From Lethocerus indicus (Eukaryota; Arthropoda; Insecta; Hemiptera; Belostomatidae), in contig JACDQD010000011.1 in NCBI GenBank assembly GCA_019843655.1, positions 13,310,604 through 13,374,603 of the forward strand: a stretch of 64,000 nt of DNA. The letters run 5' to 3'. The notes beneath the pieces are model-generated. The model ran no database searches, was not told the DNA's origin, and worked only from the letters and a program-made list of their open reading frames with translations. Below, one piece after another: positions 37,172-48,644 of the stretch (the first letter of the stretch is position 1; every line of letters begins with the position of its first letter). Both the position numbers and the translations under genes were made by a program.

Positions 37172-38933
37172 TTATCTTTTGTCCCAGACGAATTCGTCTA
37201 TATCCTTGTCGCTCTCACCGTCGCTGTACACCCTGGCCGAACAGTAGCTGCCGATTGCCAAGAGGCAGCAGATGTTCAGGACTGGAACAACAATTATTAT
37301 TTAAGTAAATTATTTACAATTTAATGACTCCGAAGTTTGGCATACGGGAAGAGGAAGCGCCTCGTACGCACGCAGTCATACAACTGAATATTCTGAATAT
37401 TTAAGCCTGCCAGAGCCAGGGCGAAAATTGGTAGGGTGAAAGTCTGTCATACCCGTGCAGAAAACCAAGTGTAATATCAGAATTTCCACTCCCTCGGCTT
37501 CGTCGTCGACGAGGACTTGAAAGCCGTCGAAGACAATGACGAAAATGGTGAACAGCAGCTGGGCGAGAAACCAGTGTTCGATTAAGTCCAATCTATCCTG
37601 CGATCAGAAATAGTAAGTTTTCAGACACCTTTTGTATCGTATTTCGGTTTTAAGGTGAAATATATTCTCAGATCTTCAATATTCCCACCTTTTGTATCCC
37701 TATCAGTAAAAATATGGCAAATAGGACCAGGACACCACCGGTGATCGGTACAATCCCTGAAAAAAAGAATTTTAAATATATTTAGACTCTAATATTTATC
37801 ATATATTAATATATTTCCCCCTCGTCGCAATTGTAATTGCAATGGGTTAAAATTCAGAATGAGGACATTATTTTAATTGTTTTATTACACTGAACCTAAA
37901 TTGAACTTACAACTTTTCCAATTGTACGGTTCGGGATAGTATACGAAAATGTCTTCTATCGGGTTGAAAATAATTAGATTGATCCCCGCGATAAACAGAA
38001 ATATGCCCACGATCTGTAACATTACAATATTAACTTAAAATTATCATATTATTGTAATCGTTAGATAATTTAAAGACTGTTGCATAGGCTGGCCTTCCTT
38101 GGTATAGATACTTCCTTGGTATAATGGTATAGATTCGTTTTAGTGATAAGGAGTATTGTACATGTTCATCTAATTACATCAGTTAAATAATGGATTGGGA
38201 ATTTAGTACCGAAAATAGCGAAATTAGAACAGTATATTTTTCTTGGAAATTAAAAAAAATGTTGCGGGTAATTGGCAAAAACTCAATTTGCTCAAATATA
38301 GGTCGGAGACAACTATGTTCAAAACTATGTTTTGTTCCCACCTTATACCCTCCAGTTCATCTTCCCATTATTAACACTCTACAAGCATAACAGCGACATA
38401 TAAATAATTTGAATATTTTTTAAAATTTTCTTTGTACACGGGGCATGCATTTATAAAAATGGCCACCAGACATTACCCCTTGAAACAGTGCATATAAATT
38501 CTGATTCTTAGGTCTAAAAAGTCTGAATTATATAAAGTGAAAAATGTACCGGAAAAACGTTTAAACGTTTAATCAGATGAGATAAGTAAGAACCAAAATA
38601 TCGTACTAACATAAGAGCCAAAAGTTTTTATGGCGATGTAAATTAACGCGTAATAAAGTGTTTCGGTAACCGTAAATGCAACCTACCCAATGTAAGTTGA
38701 ATAAATTCTGTATATATTGAGATATTGACCAGTCTCTTCATCCTTTAATTGGGCCTCTTAATTTTCCCACCGTCCCATAAAAATTCTCTTTATTATTACC
38801 ATTAATTGCTTAATAAAAGAGGTAATATTACCGCCTGAAATATGCCGATGAGGCGGGCTCCTCTCTTCGACGAGAAGCAACAACAACAGCACCAGAACAC
38901 AGTCGGAACCAGTAGAATTATCTTGCAGCCCAT
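37172..38933 (-). CDS. Four-transmembrane protein TM-C
   Basis: Exons on the minus strand are 38933-38832, 38013-37911, 37756-37689, 37597-37453 and 37281-37172, giving 175 residues with phases 0, 1, 0, 1. The N-terminus has five consecutive Cys (FWCCCCCFSSKRGARLIG), the strongest form of the family motif, and may be palmitoylated (inference). TM1 is about 25-50. The loop before exon 3 contains YYPEPYNWKSW. TM2 is about 69-89, TM3 about 96-116, and the acidic stretch VDDEAEG separates TM3 from TM4 (about 127-155). The tail is acidic (SDGESDKDIDEF) and unlike those of TM-B and TM-D. It groups with TM-B and TM-D by its 68-nt third exon. The function is unknown. Confidence 0.87.
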
Positions 38934-38993
38934 TTATTCTCTGTCCAACAGTTTAAAACTGATTCAATGCCTTCAACTGAAACTGTATACTAT

Positions 38994-38997
<4 letters not shown>

Positions 38998-39044
<47 letters not shown>
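38998..39044. repeat. (TA)n microsatellite
   Basis: About 46 bases of uninterrupted TA, upstream of the TM-C start. Confidence 0.95.
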
Positions 39045-39047
<3 letters not shown>

Positions 39048-39822
39048 AAGTTCGCAATGGTATGTGAGCACAGTCCGTACTTTTTCGTTCCTTTTTTCAT
39101 AATTTCCCAGTAATTAAGTGCACACTTCGACAAAATCCGATTATCATGCATCCTTACCTTTTATTGCTGTACCCGATTTTCCCGATTAGAACCACTGTTC
39201 GGCGATGGACCCGTTTTCGATACGACCTCGAAGAGAGATATCGTTTTACAGCGGTGTCGTTGCGCACGAATAATGACTGGTGAGTGTTATCGTATTCCGA
39301 AATAATAACGCGAATACACGCATTTATATTTACGATATATGGAGAGACTACTTCGATTGATGAGACGGGCAAAGCGCCCGAACGTAAATAACAGGGACAA
39401 CTGAAATATTTCATTTAGCGAATGAATCCCGGTCGTTATCTCGACGCGAGGTCAGACAGAGGCTTAAATTTAAATTATCGCCGGTCATCAAAACTAGAGT
39501 TCAGCTTCGTATCATACTCAGATTCGGATTTTAAACAGAATACATTTTCGACGCCCGAGTGTAACTGATTAAATTGACTTGGGATTTCATAAAAAATTCC
39601 AGTAGCAATTCGTCATCAACACGGGTAATTATTGCTGTAATACAGAAAGAATCGAATCAATAATATCCCTTTTTTCTTATTGGAGCGATAAGTAATGTCA
39701 AGGTGATTATGGAGGAGGGGGATTGTTGTAATCCAAATTAAATATTCGATAATTCGACTGTATTTTGTTTTTGTATATAACGTGTATTTACTTAGATGTA
39801 ATGAAAGCAGGATTGATTCAAA

Positions 39823-39826
<4 letters not shown>

Positions 39827-39878
<52 letters not shown>
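39827..39878. repeat. (TA)n microsatellite, left of a MITE
   Basis: About 50 bases of TA abutting the left end of the 39879-40068 element. Confidence 0.95.
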
Positions 39879-39881
<3 letters not shown>

Positions 39882-40067
39882 TTGGGGAAAAATTAATTCA
39901 TTATTTGGTCGCTAGACGGCATTACTAGCGCTTAAACAATGGCGAAATGTGCTTGTTTTGTAGGGCAATCCCCCCCTGTTCAATAAATTTGATCCTATAA
40001 GATGAATACAAAACGAGATATATGGCAGTGATTCCATCTTGGGACCAAATAATTACTTTTTCCCCTA

Positions 40068-40068
<1 letters not shown>
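39879..40068. mobile_element. mariner-like MITE between two TA arrays
   Basis: The inverted ends are GGGGAAAAATTAATTCATTA then TTTGGTC on the left, and GACCAAATAATTAC then TTTTTCCCC on the right, about 190 bp apart. TA repeats lie directly on both sides, as expected for an element that targets TA and landed in a TA microsatellite. No coding capacity. The mariner/Tc1 label rests on the TA flanks and end structure only. Confidence 0.6.

Positions 40069-40070
<2 letters not shown>

Positions 40071-40114
<44 letters not shown>
40071..40114. repeat. (TA)n microsatellite, right of a MITE
   Basis: About 42 bases of TA at the right side of the MITE, probably once continuous with the left array. Confidence 0.95.
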
Positions 40115-40117
<3 letters not shown>

Positions 40118-40238
40118 TAATTAGATATAAATATAAATGTAAAAGGTGACTTGGGTGAGGGGTATTGGCGCAATGGTCGCAAATAAAACTGATTACTTTA
40201 AATAAATTTTTATAAATAAATGCCACCTAGTGGACTAG

Positions 40239-42476
40239 TTATGTATTGTCCTCCATTTCGTAGGAGGCCGGAGTCATCCGGGGTTGGTCTACTTGGCGGA
40301 TCTTCAGCGAGTAGTAGCTGGCGACTACTACCAGACAGTAGAGCGGAAGACCGAGGTCGATCAGGACATACAACAGCGCCAATATGATTATCGAATATGT
40401 ATTGTAGGACGTATTCTCGGATATATTCTCATATGGATTCATGTTGTCAATACATGGGACTGGGTTGAGAATTGCCGCCGGCATTTGGACCAAGTCTAGG
40501 ACGGTTGTCAGAAGTATCGAAGCCGTTTCCAAATAGAGCCAATACTTGATCAAGTTGATTCTGTTCTGAGAGGAAAGAAAAGAAATAACGGTTAATAACG
40601 TGTATTCGACCGGCAACTAAATAATTGCGGATTTTTTCCATCCATTTCATAAATATATTGGGGGACTTGTAGAATGGAATTGGAATACAAGTTTATGATA
40701 GCAGTATATACAACAGAATGTCCAGCGTTATCGTTTCATAAATTTTATTACAATTTTAGACATACTGTAGACGCCTGAAAAGGAAGTGGCCACGCGACCT
40801 AAATGTTTAAATAAAATGTTTAAATAAATAAAATTAAAAAAAAATAATAATAAATAAATAAAATAAAATAAAAAATTTAAAAAAAATATAAAAAAAAGGG
40901 GGGGAACTAGTGGGTTTCTCCTCTAATTGTTGACTATTATAGCTAGTGCCTATATAAATGTTGCTTGTTGTATACTTTTACAGTTGTAACAATAAAAGAG
41001 TGAGAAAAAAAAGACATACTGTAGATTTCACGTGTTTCTGTCTCCTCTCGCTGTTTTGGTTTTTTGACCGATAATCCGATTTAAGACTTGGGACGATTAA
41101 TAAAATACGGCGAACAGCCGAAACCGGTCTGGCAGAAGACAGAACCGGCGAGAGGAGGGATCTACAGTATTCCCAACCCCTCGCTGGCCACAAAACGGCT
41201 ATTCTACATGTTAGAATTTTTATAGAACAGACCTCCTTCGTGAGAAGTGTAAAAATGATATAACCATTACCTGATTTACACCCTTCAGCAGCAGTATCGA
41301 CAGCACGGCTTCAACAGCGCCGTGCGTGGGTAGTATTACTGAAAAAATATTGAATCTCAGTCGTTCTTTGCCACTGTGAAAAAGTCAACGCACAAACCAA
41401 CAGTTGATTGTTTAGACCATGCAGTGTATATATGCAAAGTGGACTTGTATGTAATATTCAGGCACAGGATATTGAATTGAGTGAAAAATCATATATAAGT
41501 GGAACTTACGTTCGGTCAAACGGATTGGGGTGAGGCAAATAAATAACTTGTACATGACGCCCAACAGAATAAATATCGGACCGAATATCTGCAACAGAAA
41601 GGATTACGGCGATGTAATAGTGCAATTCATTTCAAAGCCAAAAATCATATCGAACAACTGCATTAACAGTGGCAACTGAGTGTGCACATGGCAACACAGA
41701 ATTGGGACCTAACTTTTTTTAGGCGAGCGAAAAACAGTTCCGTATAGAACATAAGATAGCTAAGTATTGAAACTCTTCCGTAGATTTTTGTGTTTCTATC
41801 TCCTCTCGCCGGTTTGGTCTTTTGCTAGACCGGTTTCGGCCGCTCGCCATTTTCAGTAGCGGTGTTAGTCACTATTGACACCTTGGATGTTTTTCGGGGG
41901 GCACCCTCACTGCACTGTCACTGTCACTTGTATGCCCAAAAAACATCCAAAGTGCGGAAAGTGACTGACGCCGCTACTGAAGATGGCGAGCGGCCGAAAC
42001 CGGTCTGGCAAAGAGGAGACAGAAACACAAAAAATCTACGGTATTCCAAACCCCTCGCAGACCACAAAACAGGTATGTTAAACTTAGGGGTATTCGTACA
42101 GAATTCTAGTCCGAAAGAAAATATACACTAAGATAAACATCGACGGAGGGAGATTAAATTAGCTGGGACATTAATTTTAAAGAAACTGAGTGAAGTTCTT
42201 CAACTGGGCACTCTCTCGCCCAACATATAGCCTACGTGACTTACGGCCCACTTTCGTTTTACCTTGACAACACTTCTTTTTTCTTTTTCTTTTTTTGCGC
42301 GCGCATACAGTGTTTCAGAAACACTCGAACGGGAATATCGTTCAACACTAGGAAAATAATACTTAGGCGCTTCCTACGGCCTGCAATGTGCCGATGATCC
42401 TGGCGCCGGTCTTCGCGGAACTGCAAGAGCAGCAGGTCAACGTCGGCGGCACCTTCCGAAATACGTCGAAGCTCAT
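40239..42476 (-). CDS. Four-transmembrane protein TM-B, last intron absent
   Basis: Exons on the minus strand are 42476-42378, 41588-41510, 41338-41271 and 40565-40239, giving 190 residues. The first three junctions have phases 0, 1, 0 as in the paralogues. The site of intron 4 in the other five genes is uninterrupted here (IDLG joined to LPLYCLVVV). The N-terminus has TLTCCSCSSAKTGARIIGT. TM2 ends LSILLLKGVNQ, identical to TM-D. The TM3-TM4 loop is longer than in the paralogues and holds two N-glycosylation sequons (NIS and NTS in NISENTSYNTYS). The tail is SYYSLKIRQVDQ. A polypyrimidine tract and TTCAG just before the ATG suggest an upstream non-coding exon. Two FBE-1 copies lie in introns 1 and 3. 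The function is unknown. Confidence 0.87.
41019..41205 (+). mobile_element. FBE-1 copy in TM-B intron 3
   Basis: Starts CTGTAGATTTCACGTG, has a short divergent centre, and ends CACAAAACGGCTATTC. No duplication was identified. Confidence 0.8.
41735..41777 (+). repeat. Duplicated flank, copy 1
   Basis: TATAGAACATAAGATAGCTA followed by AGTATTGAAACTCTT also occurs at 43107-43143. Both copies precede an FBE-1 start. Confidence 0.85.
41778..42077 (+). mobile_element. FBE-1 copy in TM-B intron 1
   Basis: Starts CCGTAGATTTTTGTG, has long arms around CACTGCACTGTCACTGTCAC, and ends ACAAAACAGGTATG. The 5' flank is the duplicated segment shared with 43.1 kb. Confidence 0.88.
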
Positions 42477-43021
42477 ATTTCTGCTGAAGAAAAAAAAAAG
42501 ACATCCTTTAAGTCGATTGGAATGAAATTCAGAAGTTGAATTTTACGCTGTGTGAAAGCGAAGTGAACGCTGTTTCTAATTGAAATTATACTAACGTCAA
42601 CGCCGCTGCCGCTCGAAAATGCCGACCTTTAACGCAGGTTATGATAACCTTACCAGACATCTGACAGGGCAGATAACACGGGGGGATTATTCCCGGACCC
42701 AATATCGATCCGGCAATATAATACGGGAATGTGTTTTTTTTTCGGGAATACTCACCGGGAATAATAGGTCGTGGCGGGAACCGATCTGTGGAAACACGTC
42801 CGACGTGTCTGGACTGCGAGGGACGTTTGTACTCCCGGTGCTGCATCCGTTATCTCGGCCCGTCAACGCTCAGGTCACGCACGTCATATACTACCAATTC
42901 CGTGAACACTATTGTGGAACACGCTCTTCAGCTTAAACGAAAACAATCCAACACGACGACTTTCGTGCGTCCGTTTTTCTTTGCTACTTTGGGAATTTTT
43001 TCGAATAATTATTTAATTATA

Positions 43022-43100
43022 CCGTAGATTTCGTGTGTTTCTCTCTCTCTCTCCTCTCGCCGGTTTGGTCAGCGCTCCTGACGATGGCGAGCAACCGAAA
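43022..43100 (+). mobile_element. FBE-1 fragment
   Basis: CCGTAGATTTCGTGTGTTTC, a CT expansion and CTCGCCGGTTTGGTC, then a jump to GATGGCGAGCAACCGAAAC from the other arm. Most of the middle is deleted. Confidence 0.75.
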
Positions 43101-43106
43101 CAGTTC

Positions 43107-43143
43107 GCTATAGAACATAAGATAGCTAAGTATTGAAACTCTT
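43107..43143 (+). repeat. Duplicated flank, copy 2
   Basis: Second copy of the segment at 41735-41777, here followed by AAGGGTATT before the FBE-1 start. Confidence 0.85.
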
Positions 43144-43152
43144 AAGGGTATT

Positions 43153-43345
43153 CCGTAGATTTTTTTGTGTTTCTGTCTCCTCTCGCCGGTTTGGTCTTTT
43201 GCCAGACCGGTTTCGGCTGCTCGCCATCTTCAGTAGCTGTGTTAGTCACTTGTGGCACTTTTCTTGGGCATCCTCACTGCACTGTCACTGTCGCTGACAG
43301 TACAAGTGAGTCAACATCCAAAGTGACTGACAACGCTACTGAAGA
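43153..43345 (+). mobile_element. FBE-1 copy, 3' end lost
   Basis: Starts CCGTAGATTTTTTTGTG, passes the centre, and stops in the second arm at ACGCTACTGAAGAAC. The CAGGTAT end is missing. Confidence 0.8.
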
Positions 43346-43876
43346 ACTTTTGGGAAAAGTATTTTTTGCACAGTAACAATTATATCTCATTCATTCTACC
43401 TGACTCATTAAAAATATTGAATAATATTTTAGGAACATTTTAAAGAAATAAATTAAGTACAATGTGGGTAAAGAAACAGATAAAATTCTCCACTTGAGAA
43501 GAAAACTAGCATGTTCATTTTTTATAATGTCATATCAAGGCAAGGATAATAGCTCTGGATGGAAATATTAGAATTATAGAGTATATTATAATTCATATTT
43601 TACATATGAATATTTAAATATGCAAAAGAATCAGCGAGTGTTTGTTTTCTGGTAGAATTTATTTTTTATTGCCATTAATTGTTTAATTATTATAGAACAA
43701 AAGCAAATCTTATTCCGCCTAATAAAGAACAGTTGATGTGGATACTGACAGGCCAAATCCCCATTTCAATTTTTTATTTGCGGTCGAAATTATGCCTAAA
43801 ATTAAGATAGCCAAGAACAACTCCTCCGGCGACAGGATTGGTTTGTACATGATTAATGTACATGATGATCTTAATT

Positions 43877-45163
43877 TCAAGTTATTCTGCTATTTATGCT
43901 GTATACTTTCGTTCGTCCGTAGTAGGTCGCTACTGTTGAGATGAACATTATGTTGAGAACTGAAATTAAAATTCAACCCGTGTTATCAAGCGGCAAAATG
44001 AGTCGCTGGGTTTTCGTAAATTTTTTTTAAGCGACGATTCCTTACCAGCAGTTATAACGTGAATCAAAAGTTCGGGAAAGAACTTGCCGAAAGTTAAAAA
44101 CAGTGTTAATACAGCTACGGTGAGCAAAGTCATTGTCAGGAGAAAGATTTCCATGGATAACCACATCCAGACGTACGACAGTTTCTTCTGTTTTACAAGA
44201 AAGAAAAGAAAAATTTCTAACACGCATACTTAAATGTTTTAATCAGAAATAACTATTTGCAAACTGTTTTATTAAATTCGTTAAAACAATAATGATTAGT
44301 TTAATTAATACCTGTTTAACACCTTTAACTAGGAGAACACCCAAAACAGCGTGCAACAGTAGGTGGAGAAAAAAAGAGACATCGTAGGACACAACTGCAA
44401 GAAATTGTTGAATATTTGTTAAAACTGTATCGTAGCAACGATAATTATCAAATCGACGTAACATAAATTTGTACCTGCCGTGATAATAATTTCTTCGTAC
44501 AGTCCATTCAGTTCATTTGTGTATTCCATTATTTTCTGGAAGGCTTCACTAAGCCCTAAAAGGCATGCTGATATACTTAAAACCTGAAACAATGAAATCT
44601 CTATACTTATCATTAATATAGTATAAATATTATTTCCGGATTCATATAGTCCATTACTCTTTAATTTATTTAATTTGACTACCCTCTAACTCATGTGTAA
44701 CGCTCATCCACGGAGGAGGGAGGGAGACATATTAGCTGAAGAACACTATATACCACATAGTATTTATATACCATCAAAATATTTCTTCTTATAATTCTTA
44801 TTATATAAAATATATTTTAATATTCATTACATTTAACTAAAGCCTGAAAAAATTAAATCCTTAATTACATATCATTTTGGGATGTGCATTAGGTAGTCTA
44901 TAATACTTTAATTCATATTTTGATAAATGACTATCTCAATATCCGAAAAATAGCGAGAAATATTAATGATTAATATTTAGTAAGAACTGAATTTTTGTAT
45001 ATTTATCTGTTCAAAGTATTAATAAAATTAAAAACCTCCAGATAACAGACTCTATACTGACCAGTTGAAGGTATCCGACGCAAATTACAGCATTTTCCAA
45101 TGAAAAAGTAAAGTGGCATTTTTTGGTGGGTAATTCTGAGTTTGTTGTTTCAACTTCGGGCAT
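43877..45163 (-). CDS. Four-transmembrane protein TM-F
   Basis: Exons on the minus strand are 45163-45062, 44583-44475, 44394-44312, 44187-44046 and 43959-43877, giving 172 residues with phases 0, 1, 0, 1. The ATG follows an acceptor (ATTTTCAG and then GAA), so a non-coding first exon is likely upstream. The N-terminus, KKCHFTFSLENAVICVGYLQL, has only one Cys where paralogues have three to five and lacks the TGA-R/K core, so this is the most diverged member. TM1 runs about 24-48. TM2 (exon 3) ends LLVKGVKQ, TM3 is in exon 4, and TM4 spans the last junction with VLNIMFISTVATYYG. The third exon is 83 nt, as in TM-A and TM-E. The function is unknown. Confidence 0.85.
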
Positions 45164-45571
45164 TTCCTGAAAATTGTATTAGAAAAATAATATCAGAACT
45201 ATATTTTATATACCAAAAAATAGTAGTTTTCTAAAAATAGTACTAAAAATGGTAGTAAACAAAATATGTACATTATCCTACGACAGGTTTACATTACCAC
45301 TGAATCAAATATTGGTGTGTGGTTAAAAAAATAGTGATCAATAATGTCAGTTAGAATAAAATTGTACTCACTCTTAAAATAATGAATTTTTATAAATACA
45401 GGCACATAACTAGGAGCTACTATCTGCATCCAATCGAGCCAAGACACTAAATAAATAAAACACCAGCCTTGAACATTGCCCTTATCACATTTTCTTATCA
45501 ATAAAATATTTCTTCTAATTTTAAGAAGGCATAATGAATTAGAAGGAGTAATTAAACACTTAATTCCAGTA

Positions 45572-45815
45572 AGATAATAAGGGGTACCGCAGATTTCTTG
45601 TGTTTCTGTCTCCTCTCGCTGGTCTGGTCTTTTGCTAGACCGGTTTCGGCTGCTCGGCGAATCTTCAGTAGCGGTGTTAGTTAGTGAAGGGGGCGAGCAG
45701 CCGAAACCGGTCTAGCAAAAGACTAAAACAGCGAGAGGGGACAGAAACGCACAAAATCTACGGTATTCCAACCCCTCACAGACCACAAAAAAGGTATTCT
45801 AAAATAATAAAGGGA
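45572..45815 (+). mobile_element. FBE-1 copy with diverged target duplication
   Basis: The element 45587-45800 starts CCGCAGATTTCTTGTG and ends AAAAAAGGTATTCTA. The flanks AGATAATAAGGGG (45572) and AAATAATAAAGGG (45802) match at 11 of 13 bases. It lies between TM-F and TM-A. Confidence 0.85.
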
Positions 45816-45915
45816 GTGCCGAGATTCGAAACAAGGCGATAAATAAACTAGATCAGCTCATAAAAATTACATTTATTATATTTACAATAGACGAAAAGTA
45901 GGTATTTTTGAACAA

Positions 45916-47174
45916 TTAGAAATAGGAGAAGTCAGATAAATTTGATATGCCTTCTGGCCTCAGTTCCCTGTAGTAACTGTACACAACAAGTGTCGTATAC
46001 AGCTGTATGGCTGTAAGAAAAATATATACAATATGAACAAATCACCTAATCAATAATCAATTAATATGTAATATAATTTAATTTGTACGAATTGAATGTT
46101 AACGCACCCAAGCATACGGTTTCGACAATTATATAAGGTATGTAGAGGCTCCAGTGTATTCCGACCAACAGGGATAGCCCGTAAAAAAGAATAGCGATCG
46201 CTGAAATCATTATGAAGGCTCCCTGAAAAACTACCCACGTTTTAACGTAATGTAGTTTTTTCTGTAAAAAAAACGATGTACAAATCAAATGAGAAAACAA
46301 TTGGAAAAGAAATATGGCTGGTTAAATATTACCCGGTATTATTACCTGGTAAACCCCGAGTATGAGGTAAACTGAGATGAGCGCTTTGAACAGACAGGTG
46401 AACAGATAATAGAATATATGCGAATATGCTGTAAATGAAATCTGAGATTAGTATTATGAACTATATGCCTTTTTTATACACACACATATATCTGTGTTTA
46501 TATATAAAATATGTGAAAGTGATGTAAAATATTTGATACAGGAGAAGGCTACGAACCAGCGTTGAAAACTAGAAAGAACTCTTCGTTTGTCCACCCGTCT
46601 ACTATCATTATGATTTCGATTACTCCGCAGGCGCAAAAAAAGTGTATAAAATCTGAAAATTTCGTGAATTTCAGTAGTTGAAAATTAGAAAAGAAAAACA
46701 TTCCTCCGCCCGACAACTAACGCGCGGTGGAATTACGGAAATTTCAGTCAGAAAATCGAATAATCTTCGCGAAATAAAATGCTGAAATGCTGAGTTGACA
46801 AACCAAACCGATTATGGCGATAATTTTGGTGCCGGTCTCCAACGTGCAGCCGCAACAGGACCTCTCCAATTGTGGTATTTTGGAGGGGTTCGGACGTGTC
46901 GTATTTCCCCTGAAAGATAAATAAAATATGGAATTAAATTTTAAATTCAGGTTCAACATTATCAAAGCCTGACGAGTCTAACCGGTTTGTAAATATGAAT
47001 TTTGTAGGTCATCGAAGGATATATCCCGAAGCTGGAGGGGGGGGGTCAACCGCGGTTAATCGATATTTCCCATATCGATCTCGCCAGTCAGTCGAAATAC
47101 CAGCGACAATTATTAATATTGTAGTCATACAATGTTTAGTAACAGAATGTCCAGAATTGTTCTACTCACATCAT
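45916..47174 (-). CDS. Four-transmembrane protein TM-A
   Basis: Exons on the minus strand are 47174-47170, 46909-46809, 46652-46557, 46428-46346, 46261-46108 and 46010-45916, giving 177 residues. The first coding exon holds only ATGAT before a strong donor GTGAGT; it completes the frame to MMGNTTRPNPSKIPQ, then ERSCCGCTLETGTKII. To keep the frame, exon 2 must end at ATCG/GTTTGG (phase 1) and not at the paralogous TTG/GTTTGT site six bases on (phase 0), so this junction differs from the family. TM1 is about 30-52, TM2 about 72-93, TM3 about 101-125 and TM4 about 134-160. The tail is VYSYYRELR, as in TM-E. A possible AATAAA lies on the minus strand near 45873-45878. The function is unknown. Confidence 0.82.
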
Positions 47175-48155
47175 CCTGGCGGTTGAACCGTTCACAATGG
47201 CCGTGTATCGTATAACTAGTGGGTCCGGATCCGGTTGATGCTCATGACGCTGATAACTGACTGGGACAACCTCCAGAACCCAGAGGTCAATCCCTCGGAG
47301 CGATAGCGAGAACATCGAACGAGAGATCGTATAAAATAACAATTAACCGATTTCTACTACGTTCTGAAAAGATTGTGGACTGGCTACAACAAGACTGAAT
47401 GTTTTCAATAAGCTTGTAACAGAAATGCACGCGTTGGATGTTACTATAAAAAGAAACAGTCATTATATTTATATATTGTGTTCAGCCCATATGCGCCATT
47501 AAATATTATTCCGAAAAGTAATACGAAAGTAAAATCGTATAAGCGTAACGGCAGGGTATTGGGATTCGTAAGGCAGAGTATACGAATATATATGAAAAAA
47601 AAAAATAAAACGGATTAATAAGGGTAAACAAGTGTAATTCAAAACAGGGCAAATTATCGCGACGAATGCGGACCACTTGAAAGAGTCCGATAAATATAAC
47701 TGATAAGGTTCGTAGATGGGAAGGGAATGTAATCATAACCGTTGTAGACACCTTACACGATAACCGTTATCAGCCTAATCGATATTAGAATTTGTACACC
47801 ATTTATTTGACAGACGTAATTCACACAAAGGCTTGTCGAAGGATGAGTCACGGGTGAATTCTTAGGTGAGAGGCGGGTTCACTTCAGTTTATATTTACAT
47901 TCCAGCCGCATTCGTGCATTTTTCAGCCATTTATCGATCGTTTTCCAACCGAAATACTCCTACCTGTCCCCGCACGAGATGAAACAGTCTTTTCACGAAG
48001 AAGCCCGGCGTTAAAGTTTCTTCAGCAACACCTGTTTAAAAAATATTTTTGCAAAATTCGCTTTCCATCTTGAGCGGTGAAAGTGGCTGGATGCGCAAAC
48101 GTATATGCTGCAGGAAACTAATATATAGGATTCGGATTCTAGTTTATAGTGCGGC
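47175..48155. other. Region upstream of the TM array
   Basis: The 5' leader and presumed promoter of TM-A lie just right of 47174. No TATA box was identified with confidence. No further paralogue was found out to the LINE. Confidence 0.4.
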
Positions 48156-48190
48156 GTAGGCATCCCCGGGTTCGAATCCCGCCGTCGGCC
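48156..48190 (+). repeat. tRNA-like fragment, possible SINE relic
   Basis: CCCCGGGTTCGAATCCCGCC is a T-arm with exact pol III B box. The upstream sequence does not fold as a tRNA. Confidence 0.35.
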
Positions 48191-48644
48191 GGCTTATTTA
48201 CACATTATGTGAAACCGGATCAGTCTACATAATACCTGGAAATGTCCGCGGGCTCGATGACGGCGACCCGCCAAACCGGCCAAACCACTTCCACTTTCTT
48301 CCGCCCCCGAGGAAAGGAAACGCTGCCGCCGTTCGCCAATTGTCCACGTTTCCTTTTCTTTTTTTTTTTCTTTACGGGAAGAGTAAAAATAACTTATGTT
48401 GAAAATTATACGCATTAAAAATTTCGCTTGCATTCCACGAGATGCTTACATGCACGATGCCGTTAGCACTGTTCCTGTCAATTTATTCACTGTGAATTCA
48501 CGTCATTGATAGCGCCAATAATATAAATTTCGAGGAAAATTATTTATATTTTATGTCAATACTATTATAATTCTACTTTTTGTATGCTGCGTGCTTTCTT
48601 CGTGTAATTCTTTAATTGAGACAGGCACATAGCAGTTGGGCGTC

